Assembly (NCBI RefSeq): GCF_001618865.1
Contig: NZ_CP015136.1
Location: forward strand, 2,701,001-2,765,000
From: Luteitalea pratensis
GTDB lineage: Bacteria; Acidobacteriota; Vicinamibacteria; Vicinamibacterales; Vicinamibacteraceae
DNA length: 64,000 nt
Direction: 5' to 3'
Part shown: piece after piece, positions 61,352 through 64,000 of the stretch
Layout: the number at the start of each line of letters is the position of its first letter
Position numbering within the stretch: position 1 is the stretch's first letter
Made by a program: the position numbers and the translations under genes
Notes under the pieces: model-generated
Told to the model about the DNA's origin: nothing
What the model saw: only the letters and a program-made list of their open reading frames with translations
The model's database searches: none

Positions 61352-63767
61352 GCAAACCGCCCACGAAACCGTCCGAAACATCCGCCACGCGCTCATCCGA
61401 CGCGGCGCCGCCCTCGTGGTCGGTCTGCTTGCCGCGGTTGCCTGGGTGCCTGGCGGACTCGGGGCACAAGTGGGCGATCGAGCCAGTATCGACACCGCAC
61501 CGCCCCCTGCCCACTGGAAGATTCCTCCTGCCCCGGTGCGCTCGCCCGACGAGTCGATGCGCATGATGGACCTGCAGCCAGGATTCCGCATCGAGCTCGT
61601 GGCTTCGGAACCGCTCGTGCAGGATCCGATTGCGTTCGCTTTCGATCATCGGAACCAGCTGTGGGTGCTCGAGTGGCCGTCCTACAACTGGCCCCTCCAT
61701 GACGTGCTGCCGGGCCTCGAGCCGCAGCCGACGCCGGTCAGCCGGCTCGTGGTCCTGAAGGACACCGACGGCGATGGGCGCATGGACACGCGGACGGTGT
61801 TTGCGCAGATGGACTGGCCGCGGGGCATCCAGCTCGTGGATGGCGGCGTGCTCGTCTTCGCGCTGCCGGAGATCGTGGTCCTGCGCGATACCGATGGCGA
61901 CGACAAGGCCGACCTCCGCGAGGTATTGCAAGGCGGACTCCCGATTCCGGTCAACCCGCACCTGGCGCCGAGCAGCCCGTCATGGACCCTCGACAACTGG
62001 ACCTACGGCCTGCAGGTGGACCAGCGTCTGCGGCTGGCCGGAGACACCACTCTCAAGGTGCCGTCGGGCCGTCTCGCGGGTCAGTGGGGCATGTCGCACG
62101 ACGACTTCGGGCGCCTGTTCTTCAGCTACAACCAGGATCACATCCGCGGCAGTCTCGTTCCCGCGGCTTACGCGACCCGCAATCCCCACTACACGGCATC
62201 GGCTGGCGTGGACGTGCGTGTCGGCATGGACAACGACGTCTGGCCGCACGCGATCACGCCTGGCGTCAACCGGCGCGCGCAACTGCGCGACGACGGCCGA
62301 CTGGCGGCGTTCACGGCGAACGCGGCGCCCTCGGTCTATCGCGGGGATCAGTTCCCGGAGGCGTACCGCGGCAACGTGTTTGTCGGTGAGTCCGCGGGCC
62401 GGCTGATTCGCCGCTCGGTCCTGACCGAACGGGACGGCATCATCACCGGCAAGAACGCCTACGCCGAGCGCGAGTTCCTGTTCTCGCACGACGAGCGCTT
62501 TCGCCCGGTCTTCAGCGCCACCGGACCCGACGGCGCGTTGTACGTGGCCGACATGTACCGCGGCATCATCGAAGGCCACATTTTCATGACGACGTTCCTG
62601 CGCAACCAGATCGTGGAGCGCGGCCTGCAGCACCCCTTTGGCGGCATGGGCCGCATCTACCGCATCGTCCATGAAGGTCGGCCGCTCGGCACACTGCCGA
62701 CGATTGCGCCTGGGAATGTCGCCGCGTGGGTGCCCGTGCTTGCGCATCCCAACGGCCACTGGCGCGACATGGCGCAGCGAATGCTCGTCGCCTCGCGCTC
62801 GAAGGCGGTCGTGCCGGCGGTGCGTACGCTGGCGATGTCGCACGAGGACCCGCGCGTCCGCCTGCACGGGCTCTGGACGCTGGAGGGGCTCGGAGGCGCG
62901 GACGACGACCTGGTGCGCGCGCGCCTGACTGACACATCGCCACACGTCCGTATCGCGGCGTTGCGCGTCGCGGAGGGACGGCTGCCGGCCGCCGCCATGC
63001 GACGGGCCGTGATGGCATTGGCCGACGACTCGGACGTGTCGGTCCGTCGCCAGGTGCTCTACACGCTCGGAGCGTCGGACGCGTCCGATGTGGGCGACGC
63101 GCGGATGCGCCTGTTGCGCCGCGACGTGGCGGCGCCGTTCGTGATCGACGCCTTCATGAGCGGCCTGGCGGGACGCGAGGCGCAGACGCTCGACACGGTC
63201 GTGCGATCGCCATCGTGGGCATCGGATCGCCCGGAGCATCGCGCGCTCGTGACGGCCCTGGCGACGGCGATCAGCAACGAAGGACGAGCCGAGCAGGTCG
63301 CTGCGCTGCGTCGGCTGTCATCGGAGTCCAACGCTGGTGTGCCGTGGCAGCGGGAGGCCGTGCTCGAGGGCGTGCAGGCGTCCAACCGCGCCCGCCAGCC
63401 TGCCACGACCGCGGCGCCACCCCGCGACGCGGCAACGGCCGCGCTCGTCGAGCAGGGCCGGGCGGCCTACGCCCTCTGTGCTGCGTGTCATCAGGCCGAC
63501 GGCCGCGGACTGCCATCACTCGCCCCGCCGCTCGCCGGCAGTCCCAGGGTCACCGGACCGCCCGATGCCCTTGTCGACATCGTCCTGCGTGGCCGCGACG
63601 AGGACCCGGCGTACCCGAGCATGCCGCCGCTGGCGGCACTGCCGGACGACCAGTTGTCGGCCATCCTGACGTACGTCCGCCAGGCGTGGGGCAACGCGGC
63701 GCCAGCAATTTCTGCCGACGCCGTGCGCGCGCGTCGCGGATCTGCGACCGGGGCCATGCGGCCCTGA
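61326..63767 (+). CDS. Exported PVC-type dehydrogenase-like beta-propeller with HEAT repeats and cytochrome c domain
   Basis: About 813 aa. The signal peptide is LVVGLLAAVAWVPGGLGAQ. Residues ~60-420 form a membrane-bound-dehydrogenase-like beta-propeller (PGFRIELVASEPLVQDPIAF, LKDTDGDGRMDTRTVF, GPDGALYVADMYRG). HEAT-like helical repeats follow (~470-680), then a C-terminal class I cytochrome c domain with CAACHQADGRG (haem motif at 63477-63491) and a distal Met in YPSMPPLAAL. This architecture oxidises sugars or alcohols in the periplasm. ATG 61254 (overlapping the RidA stop) is also in frame, but the span 61258-61351 consists of intergenic-type repeats. ATG 61326 is therefore preferred, though it abuts a repeat. 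Confidence 0.82.
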   Translation: MRRASSTPTQTAHETVRNIRHALIRRGAALVVGLLAAVAWVPGGLGAQVGDRASIDTAPPPAHWKIPPAPVRSPDESMRMMDLQPGFRIELVASEPLVQDPIAFAFDHRNQLWVLEWPSYNWPLHDVLPGLEPQPTPVSRLVVLKDTDGDGRMDTRTVFAQMDWPRGIQLVDGGVLVFALPEIVVLRDTDGDDKADLREVLQGGLPIPVNPHLAPSSPSWTLDNWTYGLQVDQRLRLAGDTTLKVPSGRLAGQWGMSHDDFGRLFFSYNQDHIRGSLVPAAYATRNPHYTASAGVDVRVGMDNDVWPHAITPGVNRRAQLRDDGRLAAFTANAAPSVYRGDQFPEAYRGNVFVGESAGRLIRRSVLTERDGIITGKNAYAEREFLFSHDERFRPVFSATGPDGALYVADMYRGIIEGHIFMTTFLRNQIVERGLQHPFGGMGRIYRIVHEGRPLGTLPTIAPGNVAAWVPVLAHPNGHWRDMAQRMLVASRSKAVVPAVRTLAMSHEDPRVRLHGLWTLEGLGGADDDLVRARLTDTSPHVRIAALRVAEGRLPAAAMRRAVMALADDSDVSVRRQVLYTLGASDASDVGDARMRLLRRDVAAPFVIDAFMSGLAGREAQTLDTVVRSPSWASDRPEHRALVTALATAISNEGRAEQVAALRRLSSESNAGVPWQREAVLEGVQASNRARQPATTAAPPRDAATAALVEQGRAAYALCAACHQADGRGLPSLAPPLAGSPRVTGPPDALVDIVLRGRDEDPAYPSMPPLAALPDDQLSAILTYVRQAWGNAAPAISADAVRARRGSATGAMRP

Positions 63768-63846
63768 TTGCTGAATACAGCCGCCGCCCGCCAACCTGAA
63801 GGTCGGCGGCTACGCCAGATGTCGGCGTCGACCTTCAGGTCGACGC
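63768..63846. repeat. Two dispersed palindromes
   Basis: A variant CCAACCTGAAGGTCGG-type copy with GGCTACG flank lies at 63790-63814 and a canonical GTCGACCTTCAGGTCGAC copy within 63821-63846. They sit tail-to-tail between convergent genes. The second supplies the stop codon of the minus-strand gene at 63835. Confidence 0.85.
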
Positions 63847-64000
63847 TCGCGCCAGGTCGCGCCACAACGCGAGGAGACGCTCCGCCGTGTTGCGCGCGTC
63901 GAACGTGCTCTCCACCTTCCGCCGCCCGCCGACGGCGAACCGCTCGCGCTCGCCGAGTGCCTCGACGATGCGTGCAGCGACCACGGCCGGTGCGTCACTG
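63835..64000 (-). CDS. C-terminal fragment of a probable glycosyltransferase (5' end outside window)
   Basis: The minus-strand frame is open from the window edge to TGA 63837-63835. It encodes VVAARIVEALGERERFAVGG and then STFDARNTAERLLALWRDLA, a pattern seen at the C-terminal end of GT4-type glycosyltransferases (helix with ARNTAERLLALW). Only ~54 residues are present, so the family call is tentative. The final residues (A-S-T) and the stop codon come from the dispersed GTCGAC repeat. Confidence 0.45.
   Translation of the reverse strand, partial: SDAPAVVAARIVEALGERERFAVGGRRKVESTFDARNTAERLLALWRDLARAST

Overview
The window is GC-rich, gene-dense chromosomal DNA with no ribosomal RNA, tRNA, CRISPR array, plasmid gene or intact insertion sequence that I can see. 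The style fits an Acidobacteriota member, most likely class Vicinamibacteria (Luteitalea-like). The signs are two PadR + 'ADOP' permease pairs, an Oar-type TonB receptor with an N-terminal carboxypeptidase-regulatory domain, an NtrC-type regulator next to a HlyD/ABC cassette, and many intergenic GTCGAC-centred palindromes and heptamer arrays. This taxonomic placement is inference from gene content, not from a marker gene.

Layout. 1-2650: end of an RND efflux permease and its outer-membrane lipoprotein. 2912-9081: aspartate/asparagine block (aspartase, a small secreted protein, a DASS carboxylate transporter, an AspT/SucE-type carrier, secreted asparaginase). 9293-10894: RsbRD-type histidine kinase and a frameshifted STAS-like gene. 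11369-16118: HlyD-like adaptor, MacB-type ATPase, sigma-54 activator and kinase, with a perfect-core sigma-54 promoter just upstream. 16134-18572: di-haem RoxA-like cytochrome. 18849-21833: PadR and ADOP permease. 22131-27077: sugar isomerase-like protein, KdpE/truncated KdpD pair, GT-C membrane protein. 27350-33815: a five-gene same-strand run containing two large proteins I cannot assign, a GH19 endolysin/chitinase, a Gfo/Idh/MocA oxidoreductase and a methyltransferase. 33890-38423: TonB receptor with a Cys/His-rich partner, and an EF-hand/LecA-like secreted protein. 38863-41949: second PadR + ADOP pair with an obvious operator. 42201-48494: urate-to-glyoxylate pathway. 48578-52140: DUF3455 protein and a beta-helix protein with three near-identical discoidin repeats. 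52536-58652: ABC exporter plus a half-length cyclic-glucan-synthase-like protein. 58649-64000: PLP cysteine synthase with a JAMM remnant, secreted tandem RidA protein, secreted dehydrogenase/HEAT/cytochrome c protein, and the end of a probable glycosyltransferase.

How genes work together. Asparaginase would feed aspartate to aspartase, and the two carriers could exchange the resulting C4-dicarboxylates. The urate block encodes uricase, HIU hydrolase, OHCU decarboxylase, allantoinase, allantoate amidohydrolase, ureidoglycine aminohydrolase and ureidoglycolate hydrolase: every step from urate to glyoxylate with release of ammonia, but no transporter, regulator or xanthine dehydrogenase. The best candidate for something undescribed is the 27350-31918 cassette (two unassigned cytosolic-looking proteins plus a signal-less GH19 lysin). 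The most unusual DNA structure is the intergenic repeat ecology: a 23-bp tandem array, heptamer arrays, and palindromes that nest in each other and contribute start or stop codons to genes.
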